Assembly: GCA_020249775.1 (NCBI GenBank)
Contig: JADCFA010000021.1
Span: 1-64,000 of the forward strand
DNA: 64,000 bases
Reading direction: 5' to 3'
DNA from: Roseomonas sp.
GTDB taxonomy: Bacteria; Pseudomonadota; Alphaproteobacteria; Acetobacterales; Acetobacteraceae
A program made the translations under genes and the position numbers. The notes under the pieces are model-generated. The model did no database searches. It was not told the DNA's origin and saw only the letters and a program-made list of their open reading frames with translations. Below are positions 8,348-17,087 of this stretch, in pieces; the stretch's first letter is position 1; the number at the start of each line of letters is the position of its first letter.

Positions 8348-9454
8348 ATGCCTGCCGAAAGCATGATCCCCGAAGTCCAAACCCTCTCTGGCGCGCCGAC
8401 GCGCTGGTGGACGAAGCTGTCTGATGGCCGCTTTCGCTGCGATGTCTGCCCGCGCGAATGCAAGATGCGTGATGGCCAGCGCGGGCTTTGTTTCGTGCGT
8501 GGCGCGAATGAGGATGGCGTGGTGCTGACCACCTATGGCCGGTCTTCCGGCTTTTGCGCGGACCCGATCGAGAAAAAACCGCTCAATCACTTCCTGCCCG
8601 GCACACCGGTGCTGTCCTTCGGCACGGCGGGCTGCAACCTCGCCTGCGATTTCTGCCAGAATTGGGGCATTTCCAAAAGCCGAGAGATGGATAGCGTCGC
8701 GTCTACAGGGCGCCCCGAAGTGATCATGCGCGCGGCGAAGCAACTCGGCTGCCGGTCCATTGCCTTCACCTATAATGATCCGGTGGTTTTCCTTGAATAT
8801 GCCATGGATATCGCGAAGGTATGCCGGGCTGAGGGCATCAAGACCGTCGCTGTCACCGCCGGCTATATGAACCCCGGCCCGCGTGAGGAATTCTACCGCC
8901 ACATAGACGCCGCCAATATAGACCTGAAAGCCTTTACCGAGGGGTTTTATCGCGACATCACCAAGGGCCAATTGGAACCCGTCAAGGAAACGTTGATCTA
9001 CCTGAAACGCGAAACAAAGGTGTGGTTTGAAATCACCACCCTGCTGATCCCGGGGCTGAATGATTCGGATGCCGAGATCGTGTCTCTTTCAGAATGGATT
9101 GTGGATGCCCTCGGCCCCGATGTGCCGCTGCATTTCAGCGCCTTCAAGCCGGATTTCCGCATGAAGGACCGGCCCGGGACGCCGCCCGAAACCCTGTTCC
9201 GCGCGCGGCGCTTGGCCCGTGCCGCCGGGGTGCGGCATGTCTATGTCGGCAATATCCATGCGCCATCGCGCGCCAGCACCTGGTGCCATGCCTGTGGCGG
9301 GTCGCTCATCAACCGCGATTGGTATGAACTGCTGGAATGGCGCCTTACCCCGGATGGTGGCTGCCCGGATTGCGGCATCCCCCTGCCCGGCGTGTTCGAG
9401 GAAAAGCCCGGCACTTGGGGCCGCAAGCGCCAAAGCGTGCGTCTGGCGCCATAG
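8348..9454 (+). CDS. amrS: AmmeMemoRadiSam system radical SAM enzyme
   Basis: 368 residues from ATG 8348; an ATG at 8363 is an alternative. An N-terminal zinc-like cluster (CDVCPREC) precedes the radical SAM core with the CNLACDFC cysteine triad (CxxxCxxC), which binds a 4Fe-4S cluster for S-adenosylmethionine cleavage. IAFTYNDP and AVTAGYMNPGP are typical of this family, and a C-terminal CHACGG...CPDCG pair probably forms a second metal site. It is divergent from the B+A fusion, so all three system parts are at one locus. The substrate is unknown. The next gene starts two bases after its stop. Confidence 0.9.
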   Translation: MPAESMIPEVQTLSGAPTRWWTKLSDGRFRCDVCPRECKMRDGQRGLCFVRGANEDGVVLTTYGRSSGFCADPIEKKPLNHFLPGTPVLSFGTAGCNLACDFCQNWGISKSREMDSVASTGRPEVIMRAAKQLGCRSIAFTYNDPVVFLEYAMDIAKVCRAEGIKTVAVTAGYMNPGPREEFYRHIDAANIDLKAFTEGFYRDITKGQLEPVKETLIYLKRETKVWFEITTLLIPGLNDSDAEIVSLSEWIVDALGPDVPLHFSAFKPDFRMKDRPGTPPETLFRARRLARAAGVRHVYVGNIHAPSRASTWCHACGGSLINRDWYELLEWRLTPDGGCPDCGIPLPGVFEEKPGTWGRKRQSVRLAP

Positions 9455-9456
9455 CC

Positions 9457-10404
9457 ATGCTGCGTCGATCCATCCTGGGCGGGCTTTTGGCCGCACCGGC
9501 CCTGGCGCAAACGCCCGAACGCGCGCTTCGCCTGATCATCGCTTTCCCGCCCGGCGGCAGCACCGATATCCTGGGCCGCCTGATCGCGCCCCGCATGGGG
9601 GAAGTGCTGGGCGGGCTGGTGACGCCGGAAAACCGCAGCGGCGCTTCGGGCGCGGTGGGCGCCGCCTTTGTGGCCCAGGCGGCGCCGGATGGCGGGACCA
9701 TTCTGCTCGATTCCGGGGGGCAATCGGTCAATCCCTTTTTGATGCGCGGGCTTGGGTTTGATTATGTGCGGGATCTGGCGCCGATCACGCTGCTCGCCAC
9801 CCTGCCGCTTATCCTGATCACGCGGGCCGAATATGGCGTGGCGGATTTGCCCGCGCTGCTCGTGCGGCTTCGCGCTGCCCCTGATCAGGCGCGTTATGGC
9901 AGTGTCGGGGTCGGGTCCCGCACGCATCTGGCCGCCGCCAGCCTGCTGCGGCGGGCGGGCCTTAAGGGGGAACATATCCCCTATCGCGGCGGGGCGGATC
10001 AGATGGCGGGGTTGCTGCGGGGGGATGTGCCGTTTGGCTTTACCTCTCTGGCGCTGGCTGCCCCTTTGATCCGGGACGGCAAGGCCCGCGCTATCGGCCT
10101 TTCCGCACCCGCCCGCAGCCCAGCCTTCCCGGCATTACCCACCCTCAGCGAACAGGGTTTTGCCGGGTTTCAAATGGGCGATTGGCTCGGGCTTTTGGCA
10201 CCAGCCGCAACCCCCGCGCCGGTAATTGCCCGCCTTGCCGCAGCCGCCAAGGATTCGGTGGAACAGCCCGCCCTGGCGCCCCGGCTGGAAGCGCTTGGCC
10301 TGACGCCAGCCGCCGAAGGCCCCGAAGGCTTCGCGCGTTTCCTGGCTGCCGAACGCACTGAGACGCGCGATCTGATCGCGGCCGAGGGCATCAGGCTCGA
10401 CTGA
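9457..10404 (+). CDS. Bug/TctC-family tripartite tricarboxylate-type binding protein
   Basis: 315 residues with a short signal peptide (LLAAPALAQ near residues 10-18). The fold is marked by IAFPPGGSTDILGRL at the start, the typical ENRSGASGAVG, and later HIPYRGGADQM. Bug proteins bind carboxylates, amino acids or nicotinate-like compounds in the periplasm. No TctA or TctB membrane partners are next to it, which is common because Bug genes are heavily amplified and scattered. It starts two bases after the radical SAM stop, so it may be co-transcribed with that gene by chance of packing. Confidence 0.88.
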   Translation: MLRRSILGGLLAAPALAQTPERALRLIIAFPPGGSTDILGRLIAPRMGEVLGGLVTPENRSGASGAVGAAFVAQAAPDGGTILLDSGGQSVNPFLMRGLGFDYVRDLAPITLLATLPLILITRAEYGVADLPALLVRLRAAPDQARYGSVGVGSRTHLAAASLLRRAGLKGEHIPYRGGADQMAGLLRGDVPFGFTSLALAAPLIRDGKARAIGLSAPARSPAFPALPTLSEQGFAGFQMGDWLGLLAPAATPAPVIARLAAAAKDSVEQPALAPRLEALGLTPAAEGPEGFARFLAAERTETRDLIAAEGIRLD

Positions 10405-10586
10405 TGGGCGCCTGGCTTTTGCGATTCGGGGCCGGTCAGCGCGTCACCAAGCCTTCCAAAACCACGCCTTTGGGCAATTAAACCCCGCGCCCGCACCCCT
10501 TTGCGCTTGCAAACCGCGCCCGAACATCGCAGATAGCGCGCACCAGAGACTAAACCCTGAACCCTTATGGCGGGCGGCGTCCGGCG

Positions 10587-10612
10587 AAAGCCGGGGCGGA
10601 CGTCCGGCTTTT
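10587..10612 (+). terminator. Terminator-like or attenuator hairpin ahead of fusA
   Basis: A perfect 8-bp stem, AAAGCCGG with CCGGCTTT, encloses a nine-base GC-rich loop and is followed by one more T before GCTTATGG. It sits between the Bug gene and fusA, ending 17 bases before the fusA start and just ahead of its GGAGG ribosome-binding site. It could end transcription of the upstream gene or act on the fusA leader; the short T tract makes it a weak terminator. Confidence 0.4.
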
Positions 10613-10629
10613 GCTTATGGAGGCCCACC

Positions 10630-12711
10630 GTGGCGCGTACCCCGCTAGACCGCATCCGCAATATCGGCATCACCGCGCATATTGACGCGGGCAAGACCAC
10701 CACGACTGAACGCATCCTGTACTACACCGGCAAGTCCCACAAGATCGGTGAAGTGCATGAAGGCAATACCACCACTGATTACATGGACCAGGAGCGTGAG
10801 CGCGGCATCACCATCACCTCCGCCGCCGTGACTGCGGTGTGGAACGACCACCGCATCAACATCATTGATACGCCAGGCCATATTGACTTCAACATTGAAG
10901 TGAACCGGTCCTTGCGCGTGCTGGATGGTGCGATCTTCATCATTGAAGGTGTCGCCGGCGTGCAGCCGCAGTCAGAAACCAACTGGCGCTTGGCTGACCG
11001 CTATAACGTGCCGCGCATCATCTTCATCAATAAGCTTGATCGCACCGGCGCCGATTTCTATCGCGCTGCCGAAACACTGACGGAAAAGCTCGGCATCAAT
11101 TGGGTCGCGCTGCAATTGCCGATCGGCATTGAAGACACCTTCCAGGGCATTGTTGACCTGGTCGAAATGAAGGCGCTGATCTGGGAAGGCGACGAACTCG
11201 GCGCCAAGTATCATGAAGCACCGATCCCGGCTGATTTGGCCGATAAGGCCGCAGAATATCGCCAGAAGCTGCTTGATACCGTTGTCGGCATTGATGAGGC
11301 CGCGATGGAAGAATATTTCGACAAGGGCGATGTCAGCATCGAAACTCTGAAGCGCTGCATCAAGCGCGGCACCATCTCGGGCGAATTCCGCCCGGTGCTC
11401 TGTGGCACTGCCTTCAAGAACAAGGGCGTGCAGCCGCTGCTGGATGCCGTGATTGAATACTTGCCTTCCCCTATTGATCGTGAAGGCATCAAGGTTGCGC
11501 CGGAAGAAGGCCAGGATGAAACCGCCGAACGCCGCGTGATCCCCGCCAATGAAAATGAGCCTTTCGCTGGCTTGGCGTTCAAGATCATCAACGACAAATA
11601 CGGCAACCTGACCTTTGTGCGCGTCTATCGTGGCGTGCTGCGTTCGGGCGACCAGGTGTTGAACACCACCAAGGGCCATAAGGAACGTGTGGGCCGCATG
11701 TTCCAGATGCATGCCGACAAGCGCGAAGAAATCAAGGAAGTCTTCGCGGGTGATATCGCCGCTTTCGTGGGCCTGAAGGATACCGGCACGGGTGATACGC
11801 TGGCCGCGCAGGAAGATGCCGTGGTGCTGGAACGCATGGCCTTCCCCGTGCCGGTGATTGACATCTCGGTCGAGCCGAAGACCAAGGAAGGCGTCGAAAA
11901 GATGACCCTTGGCCTGCAGAAGCTGGCCGGTGAAGACCCGTCACTCCGGCTGCGCACGGATCAGGAAAGCGGCCAGACCATCCTTTCCGGCATGGGCGAA
12001 TTGCATCTGGAAATCATCATTGACCGCCTGAAGCGCGAATATGGTGTGGATGCGAATATCGGCGCGCCGCAGGTGGCTTACCGCGAAACCATCACCCGCG
12101 CGCATACCGAAACCTATACCCACAAGAAGCAGTCGGGCGGTTCGGGTCAATACGCTGAAGTGAAGATCATCTTTGAGCCGAAGGAACGGAACGAGGGTAT
12201 CGAATTCCACAATGGCGTTGTGGGCGGCGCGGTGCCGAAGGAATACATCCCGGCGGTTGAAAAGGGCATCAAGGTGCAGGCCGATACTGGCGTGCTGGCA
12301 GGCTTCCCCACCGTGGACTTCAAATACAGCCTGGTGGATGGCAAGTATCACGACGTTGACTCAAGCGCGCTCGCGTTTGAAATCGCCGCCAAGGCATGCT
12401 TCCGCGAGGGCATGAAGAAGGCCGGCCCGGTGATCCTGGAACCGATCATGGATGTGGAAGTGACCACGCCATCTGATCACGTGGGCGATGTGGTGGGTGA
12501 TTTGAACCGCCGCCGCGGCGTGATCCAAAGCCAGGACATGGCGGGCACCAGCGTGATCGTGCGCGCGCATGTGCCGCTTAAGGAAATGTTCGGCTATATT
12601 TCCAATTTGCGCGGCATGACGAAGGGGCGCGCTTCCTTCTCCATGCAGTTCCACCATTATGATCCGGTGCCGCGCAATATCGCGGATGAGATCATGGCGA
12701 AGTCGGCTTGA
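10630..12711 (+). CDS. fusA: Elongation factor G
   Basis: 693 residues, normal for bacterial EF-G, the ribosomal translocase GTPase that also works with RRF in recycling. GTG at 10630 is chosen because GGAGG lies six bases upstream and the product begins [14 protein letters not shown] as in other EF-Gs. G1 is [14 protein letters not shown]3 is DTPGHIDF, G4 is NKLDR; domains II to V follow, with [15 protein letters not shown] in domain III and the HDVDSS region in domain IV. All appear intact. The gene is alone, not beside rpsL, rpsG or tuf, so either the str operon is split here or this is a second copy. A strong intrinsic terminator follows. Confidence 0.96.
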   Translation: MARTPLDRIRNIGITAHIDAGKTTTTERILYYTGKSHKIGEVHEGNTTTDYMDQERERGITITSAAVTAVWNDHRINIIDTPGHIDFNIEVNRSLRVLDGAIFIIEGVAGVQPQSETNWRLADRYNVPRIIFINKLDRTGADFYRAAETLTEKLGINWVALQLPIGIEDTFQGIVDLVEMKALIWEGDELGAKYHEAPIPADLADKAAEYRQKLLDTVVGIDEAAMEEYFDKGDVSIETLKRCIKRGTISGEFRPVLCGTAFKNKGVQPLLDAVIEYLPSPIDREGIKVAPEEGQDETAERRVIPANENEPFAGLAFKIINDKYGNLTFVRVYRGVLRSGDQVLNTTKGHKERVGRMFQMHADKREEIKEVFAGDIAAFVGLKDTGTGDTLAAQEDAVVLERMAFPVPVIDISVEPKTKEGVEKMTLGLQKLAGEDPSLRLRTDQESGQTILSGMGELHLEIIIDRLKREYGVDANIGAPQVAYRETITRAHTETYTHKKQSGGSGQYAEVKIIFEPKERNEGIEFHNGVVGGAVPKEYIPAVEKGIKVQADTGVLAGFPTVDFKYSLVDGKYHDVDSSALAFEIAAKACFREGMKKAGPVILEPIMDVEVTTPSDHVGDVVGDLNRRRGVIQSQDMAGTSVIVRAHVPLKEMFGYISNLRGMTKGRASFSMQFHHYDPVPRNIADEIMAKSA

Positions 12712-12734
12712 TCCTGCTTTAGCAACAGGTCAGC

Positions 12735-12770
12735 AAAACGGCGCGGGGCCTTCCCGCGCCGTTTTTGTTT
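12735..12770 (+). terminator. Rho-independent terminator of fusA
   Basis: A 13-bp perfect stem (12735-12747 with 12753-12765, core ACGGCGCGGG paired to CCCGCGCCGT) closes on the loop GCCTT and runs straight into TTTTTGTTT. It lies 23 bases after the fusA stop and is the clearest intrinsic terminator in the window. Confidence 0.92.
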
Positions 12771-12830
12771 GGGGGCGGGCTGTTGGGGCGCTTGCATGGC
12801 CTGCGGCAGCGTCATTATGCTGCCGGTTCA

Positions 12831-14801
12831 ATGAGCGCCTTTGACCCGCCGCCCTATATCGGGAAATTGATCTCGGCCATCAATGATGGCGCGAAATCGG
12901 CGCAGCTTGGCGCGGTGGCTTTTGTCTTTATCGGGCTCTTTCTCCTCGCCACCTCCTTCTCGGCCACCGATGAGGATTTGCTGATCGGCAAATCCATCAG
13001 CATTTCGCAGCTTGGCGGCGTGACCGTGCCGGTAGTGCTTTCCTTCGGCTTCATGCCGGCGATCTTCCTCGCTTTGCATCTTTATACGCTGATCCGCTTT
13101 GACCTGCTGATGCAGAACCTCCGGCATTTTGAAGCGGAGTTGCGCGCCCATGTGCCGCTGCAGCGGGACCGCGACCGCTGCCTGCAATTGCTGGCGAATA
13201 CGGAATTCATCCAGGCGGCGGTGCAGCCGGAGGCGAGTTTTGTCTTCCGTTGGACCTATCGCTTCATGCTGGCGGTATTTCCGGTGGCGGTGCTGCTGCT
13301 GGTGCAGCTTGGCTCGCTCCGCTTGCAGAGCCATGTGGTGAATATCGTGCATCACATCACCATCCTGCTCGATATCCTGCTGCTGATCTGGTTCTTCCGC
13401 CGGCAAAGGCCTTCGGGGGATTCGGTGATGCGCTGGCTTTTCAGGCGCGGGCGCTTTCTGCTGCCGGCGGCGGTGCTGGCTTTCAACTTCGCCTGGTGCC
13501 GGGTGCCGAGCGCAGAGGCGACCACGGTGGGGGCGGGGAAGCAGGCGGAGTCCTTCCTCGAAGTCTCCCTGCAACCGGTGGATTTGCTGCTCTGCCACCA
13601 TGTCGGGTTCGGCTGCCGTTATCTTAGCGTGCCGGGGCGCACCCTGGTCGGCAAGGTCTGGGATAACCGCACCTTTGTAGAACTCCGCGCTGGTAAGCCA
13701 TTGGACGAGGATCGGCGCGCGGCCTTTGAGCCCTTGGTGTTGCAGAATAAGCGGCTGCGCTTTGCTGATTTGTCTGGGAGTCAATTTTTCAATGTGGATT
13801 TGACCGGGGCTGACTTGCGACATGCGCGGCTTCATCAGGCGTGGATGACGCAGGCGAAACTTGACGGGGCGCAGTTGCAGGGCGCGTCGCTTGCTGCGGC
13901 GCAGTTGCAGGGCGCGTCGCTTGACTTCGCGCAGTTGCAGGGCGCGTTGCTTAATGGGGCGTACTTGCAGGGCGCCTCGCTTCGGCTTGCGGAGTTGCAG
14001 GACGCACGGCTTGTTGAGGCGAAGTTGCAGGGCGCGTCGCTTGATGGGGCGCAGTTGCAGGGCGCGTCGCTTGATCGGGCGCAGTTGCAGGGCGCCTCGC
14101 TTGATGTGGCGTTCTTGCAGGGCGCGTCGCTTGATGGGGCGTACTTGCAGGGCGCGCGGCTCAATCTGGCGCAGTTGCAGGGCGCGTCGCTTGATCGGGC
14201 GCAGTTGCAGGGCGCGTCGCTTGATGAGGCTCAGTTGCAGGGCGCGTGGCTTGATGGGGCCGGTTTGCAGGGCGCGTTGATTGCAGGCGCAAAAATCTGG
14301 CGCATCCGGGCGCCCGAAGCAGCGCTGGACGATGCGCAATTGCGCGATCTGGAGTTTAGCGACGCCGCCCCCTGCCCGGATTGGGTTCAGCCCGATGAGG
14401 CCTGCCCCAATCCGCGCGACTGGCGATCCTGGATCGAGGAATGGACCAAATCCATCCCTGCTGGGTCGCGGCGAGACGCGGCGCAGCGACGCCTTGCAGT
14501 GCTGACGGCGGTTTCAGCGCCCGCGGGCGCTGAAACCGCGCAAGGCGTGTGGAACACTCGCCCCACCCCGGAACCCGAGGCTGTCGCCAAGCGGCTTGGC
14601 GACCTCGCCTGCGGCACTGATCATGCCCCGCATATCGCGCGCGGCATTTTAGTGCAGATAAGGCAGGAAGAGCCCCGCAACCTCGGCGCCCACCGCCAAA
14701 CCCTCGCCGCGCGCATGCTTGGCGATGATTGCCCCGGCGCTCGCGGCCTCACAGAAGATGAACGTTCTCACCTGACCAATATCGCCGCTGGGCGCCGCTA
14801 A
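12831..14801 (+). CDS. Membrane protein with long pentapeptide-repeat domain
   Basis: 656 residues from ATG 12831. The N-terminal 250 residues contain hydrophobic segments at about 27-43, 62-87 and 142-190 and one near 218-232, consistent with a multi-pass inner-membrane anchor. Residues about 315-485 form a pentapeptide-repeat region, mostly A(N)LQG A(S/R)L pairs, which should fold as a right-handed quadrilateral beta-helix. A C-terminal 150 residues with several cysteines (CPDW, EACPN, LACG, DDCPG) follow and are not recognised. Pentapeptide proteins include DNA-mimic gyrase inhibitors as well as structural scaffolds; the membrane anchor argues against a DNA mimic. Function unknown. Confidence 0.75.
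   Translation: MSAFDPPPYIGKLISAINDGAKSAQLGAVAFVFIGLFLLATSFSATDEDLLIGKSISISQLGGVTVPVVLSFGFMPAIFLALHLYTLIRFDLLMQNLRHFEAELRAHVPLQRDRDRCLQLLANTEFIQAAVQPEASFVFRWTYRFMLAVFPVAVLLLVQLGSLRLQSHVVNIVHHITILLDILLLIWFFRRQRPSGDSVMRWLFRRGRFLLPAAVLAFNFAWCRVPSAEATTVGAGKQAESFLEVSLQPVDLLLCHHVGFGCRYLSVPGRTLVGKVWDNRTFVELRAGKPLDEDRRAAFEPLVLQNKRLRFADLSGSQFFNVDLTGADLRHARLHQAWMTQAKLDGAQLQGASLAAAQLQGASLDFAQLQGALLNGAYLQGASLRLAELQDARLVEAKLQGASLDGAQLQGASLDRAQLQGASLDVAFLQGASLDGAYLQGARLNLAQLQGASLDRAQLQGASLDEAQLQGAWLDGAGLQGALIAGAKIWRIRAPEAALDDAQLRDLEFSDAAPCPDWVQPDEACPNPRDWRSWIEEWTKSIPAGSRRDAAQRRLAVLTAVSAPAGAETAQGVWNTRPTPEPEAVAKRLGDLACGTDHAPHIARGILVQIRQEEPRNLGAHRQTLAARMLGDDCPGARGLTEDERSHLTNIAAGRR
13861..14280 (+). repeat. Fourteen tandem 30-bp units encoding pentapeptide pairs
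   Basis: Fourteen consecutive 30-base units, near-identical at the core GCAGTTGCAGGGCGCGTCGC, fill 420 bases inside the pentapeptide gene. Each unit encodes ten residues, that is two pentapeptides. The DNA identity is much higher than protein structure alone needs, which points to recent slippage or unequal recombination expanding the array in frame. Confidence 0.93.
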
Positions 14802-14804
14802 CCC

Positions 14805-15653
14805 CTACCCCGCCGCCGCCAATACCTCCGCCGCTGCGCGCAGCAACATCCCATCGCGGCGCCAGAGCGCTTCCAGCACGCGGAAGTGATCCGCCTCTGG
14901 CACCGGGATCAGCGCGCCGGGTGCTTGCGCCTCCGCCCGGTGGCGATGGAACACCCGGCTTTGCCGACGCAATTCCGGCAATTCCCGCGCGCCATAGGCA
15001 ATGGCGATGGGCTTTTGCACGACAGGTCGGCGGATCGGTGAATGCGCCGCGATTTCCTCCGGCGTCAAATGCAGCTTGTCGTTCAGATTGGTCTCGGCGA
15101 TGGGCGCCAATTCATAAATGCCGGACATGGCAAGCGCGCCTACCACCAAAGGATGCTCTGCCGCCAGCGCCGCCAAATGCCCGCCCGCGGACCAGCCGGA
15201 AGCAATCACCTTCCCCGCCACGCCATGCGCCGCGCCATGCGCGCCGAGCCAATCCAGCGCGGCGTGGATTTCAGCAACGATGCGGGTCATGGAAGCCTCA
15301 GGTGCCAGCGTATAGCCGCAAATCCCAACCGACCATCCGGCGGCCAAGGCGCCTTCGGCCATGATGGCGAAATCCTCCCGCCGATTGCGCTGCCAATAGC
15401 CGCCATGGATGAAGACCAGGCAGGGCGCATCGGCGCGCGCGGCGGGGTAGAGGTCCCATTTCTCGCGTTCGCCACTGCCAAAGGGCAGATCAAGATGCCC
15501 GGCGTGCTTGGCGCGAAACGCCTCAGACAGCGCATTGCGATTGGCGACCTGCACCGCGCTATCGGCCACGCCATTGAGGTTGTCATAAGCCGCATCGCGC
15601 GCGGCCTGGGGCCAGCCGGCCCAGCCTTCGGCGAGCGTATAGGGGCTTGTCAT
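14805..15653 (-). CDS. Alpha/beta hydrolase, kynurenine formamidase-like
   Basis: 282-residue alpha/beta hydrolase. The oxyanion-hole motif HGGYW, the nucleophile elbow GWSAGGH and a C-terminal ADHFRVLE histidine are all present, so a Ser-Asp-His triad is expected. HGGYW with this length is the pattern of arylformamidase-like enzymes, though no other kynurenine pathway gene is next to it. The start overlaps the stop of the upstream dehydrogenase by four bases (ATGA), forming a unit with a hydroxyacid dehydrogenase and a thioesterase. Esterase or amidase activity is likely; the substrate is unknown. Confidence 0.82.
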   Translation of the reverse strand: MTSPYTLAEGWAGWPQAARDAAYDNLNGVADSAVQVANRNALSEAFRAKHAGHLDLPFGSGEREKWDLYPAARADAPCLVFIHGGYWQRNRREDFAIMAEGALAAGWSVGICGYTLAPEASMTRIVAEIHAALDWLGAHGAAHGVAGKVIASGWSAGGHLAALAAEHPLVVGALAMSGIYELAPIAETNLNDKLHLTPEEIAAHSPIRRPVVQKPIAIAYGARELPELRRQSRVFHRHRAEAQAPGALIPVPEADHFRVLEALWRRDGMLLRAAAEVLAAAG

Positions 15654-16618
15654 GGCTTGATCACTCCAATCGGGGCGCCGGCCATGAAGGCATTGATGGC
15701 GGCGACGGTTACTTCGTAATAGGTGCGGTAATTCTGTTCCGTCACGTAACCAAGATGCGGTGTCAGCACGGTATTGGGCGCACCAAGGATCGGGTGATCC
15801 GCGGCCAGAGGCTCAATATCAAACACATCCAGGCCGGCGCCGGCGATGCGACCTTCCTTGAGTGCCGCAATCAGCGCTGCCTGTTCAATCAAGGGGCCGC
15901 GGCTTGTGTTCACGATGAAGGCTGTTGGCTTCATCAAAGCGAGATCAGGCGCGGTGATGGTATTGCGCGACCGATCCGATAGAACCAGGTGCAGCGTCAC
16001 CACATCCGCTTCACGCAGCAATGTCGCCTTGTCCACGCGGGTCGCGCCAATCTCAGCCGCGCGTTCATCGGTCAGGTTGCTGGACCAGGCGAGCACCTTC
16101 ATGCCGAAGGCCTGGCCGATTTTGGCAACGCGCCCGCCAAGCTTGCCAAGCCCGATCACGCCAAGCGTTTTGCCTTCCAGGCCGAGCCCGACATGCGTCT
16201 GCCAGCGCCCGGCGCGCAGCGCTTCCTGCTGGCGCGGGATATCGCGCACCAGGGAAAGGATCAGCCCCCAGGTGAGGTCTGCGGTCGGATCGCCCGAAGT
16301 GCCCGTGCCGCAAAACACCACGCCACGTTCAGCGCAGGCAGCGGCATCAATGGAACGGTTGCGCCCGCCGGTTGTGATGATCAGGCGCAGGTTGGGCAGT
16401 GCTTCGATCAGCTTGCGCGGAAAGGGCGTTCTTTCGCGCATCGCCAGGATGGAATCAAAGGGTTTCAGCCTTTCCACCAGCGCCGCGTGATCGGTGATGG
16501 TATCGCGAAAAACAGTGATCTCGAGCCCCTTCGGCAGCTTCTCCCAGGGGCCGAGGGAAAGCGCCACGCCTTGGTAATCATCCAGAATGGCAAGGCGCTT
16601 GAGCGGTGCAACGGACAT
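15650..16618 (-). CDS. D-isomer specific 2-hydroxyacid dehydrogenase
   Basis: 322-residue NAD-dependent dehydrogenase. The Rossmann motif GVIGLGKLGGRVAKIG lies at about residues 152-167, with the catalytic Arg in NTSRGPLIE, Glu in FDIEPL and His in LTPHLGYVT. Family members reduce or oxidise 2-hydroxy or 2-keto acids such as glyoxylate, hydroxypyruvate or phosphoglycerate. The ILDDYQGVA start is typical of a subgroup common in alphaproteobacteria. It is translationally coupled to the downstream hydrolase. Confidence 0.88.
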   Translation of the reverse strand: MSVAPLKRLAILDDYQGVALSLGPWEKLPKGLEITVFRDTITDHAALVERLKPFDSILAMRERTPFPRKLIEALPNLRLIITTGGRNRSIDAAACAERGVVFCGTGTSGDPTADLTWGLILSLVRDIPRQQEALRAGRWQTHVGLGLEGKTLGVIGLGKLGGRVAKIGQAFGMKVLAWSSNLTDERAAEIGATRVDKATLLREADVVTLHLVLSDRSRNTITAPDLALMKPTAFIVNTSRGPLIEQAALIAALKEGRIAGAGLDVFDIEPLAADHPILGAPNTVLTPHLGYVTEQNYRTYYEVTVAAINAFMAGAPIGVIKP

Positions 16619-16634
16619 AAGGTGTTCCTTGAAA

Positions 16635-17078
16635 TTACGAAGGGTTCAGGGTGATGCGCTGAAGCGCAGCGCGCAGCGTACCAGGCAAGGGTGTTGGCGT
16701 TTTTTGTGTGGCGCGATCCACATATACATGCACCAAATAGCCCTCCGCACTCGCCTCATCCTCATCATTGCGGAAAATGCCAACCTCATAACGGACGGAG
16801 GTATTGCCGGCACGTCCGCAACGCACACCGCAGGTGATGTCATCCGGAAAGGCGATGGGCGCGAAATAGCGGCATTGCGTTTCGACCACCAGACCAATCA
16901 CCGGCGCTGTCGGGATATGCAAAAAGCCCGATGACGTCAGGAAGCGCGCCACCGCGCTATCTATCCAGGAATAATAAATGACGTTGTTGATATGGCCATA
17001 GACGTCGTTGTCCATCCAGCGTGTCGCGATGGGCACGAACATGGCGTAATCGGCACGCCGGCCGCGTTGCTTGCTCAT
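16635..17078 (-). CDS. Acyl-CoA thioesterase, YbgC/4HBT type
   Basis: 147-residue hotdog-fold protein. The MDNDVYGHINN segment contains the catalytic Asp and the helix start of 4-hydroxybenzoyl-CoA-type thioesterases, and the family length is right. It should hydrolyse an acyl-CoA in the cytoplasm as a homo-oligomer. It lies between the NMT1-like gene and the hydroxyacid dehydrogenase on the same strand with short gaps (9 and 16 bases), so the four are likely one operon. Confidence 0.86.
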   Translation of the reverse strand: MSKQRGRRADYAMFVPIATRWMDNDVYGHINNVIYYSWIDSAVARFLTSSGFLHIPTAPVIGLVVETQCRYFAPIAFPDDITCGVRCGRAGNTSVRYEVGIFRNDEDEASAEGYLVHVYVDRATQKTPTPLPGTLRAALQRITLNPS

Positions 17079-17087
17079 GCGCTGCCC

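Noticed and set aside
8330-8971. Long upstream extension of the AmmeMemoRadiSam B/A frame
   Set aside because: The stretch is antisense to the well-conserved radical SAM gene and has no domain of its own; the Memo-like fold begins right after the Met at 8329.
13861-14280. CRISPR-like regular 30-bp periodicity
   Set aside because: The units are contiguous with no spacers and encode pentapeptides in frame; no cas genes are present.
12828-14339. Long open frame opposite the pentapeptide gene, with repeated RALQL residues
   Set aside because: It is the shadow of the 30-bp array, which is free of stops in several frames; only the plus-strand frame gives a pentapeptide pattern, membrane segments and a sensible start.
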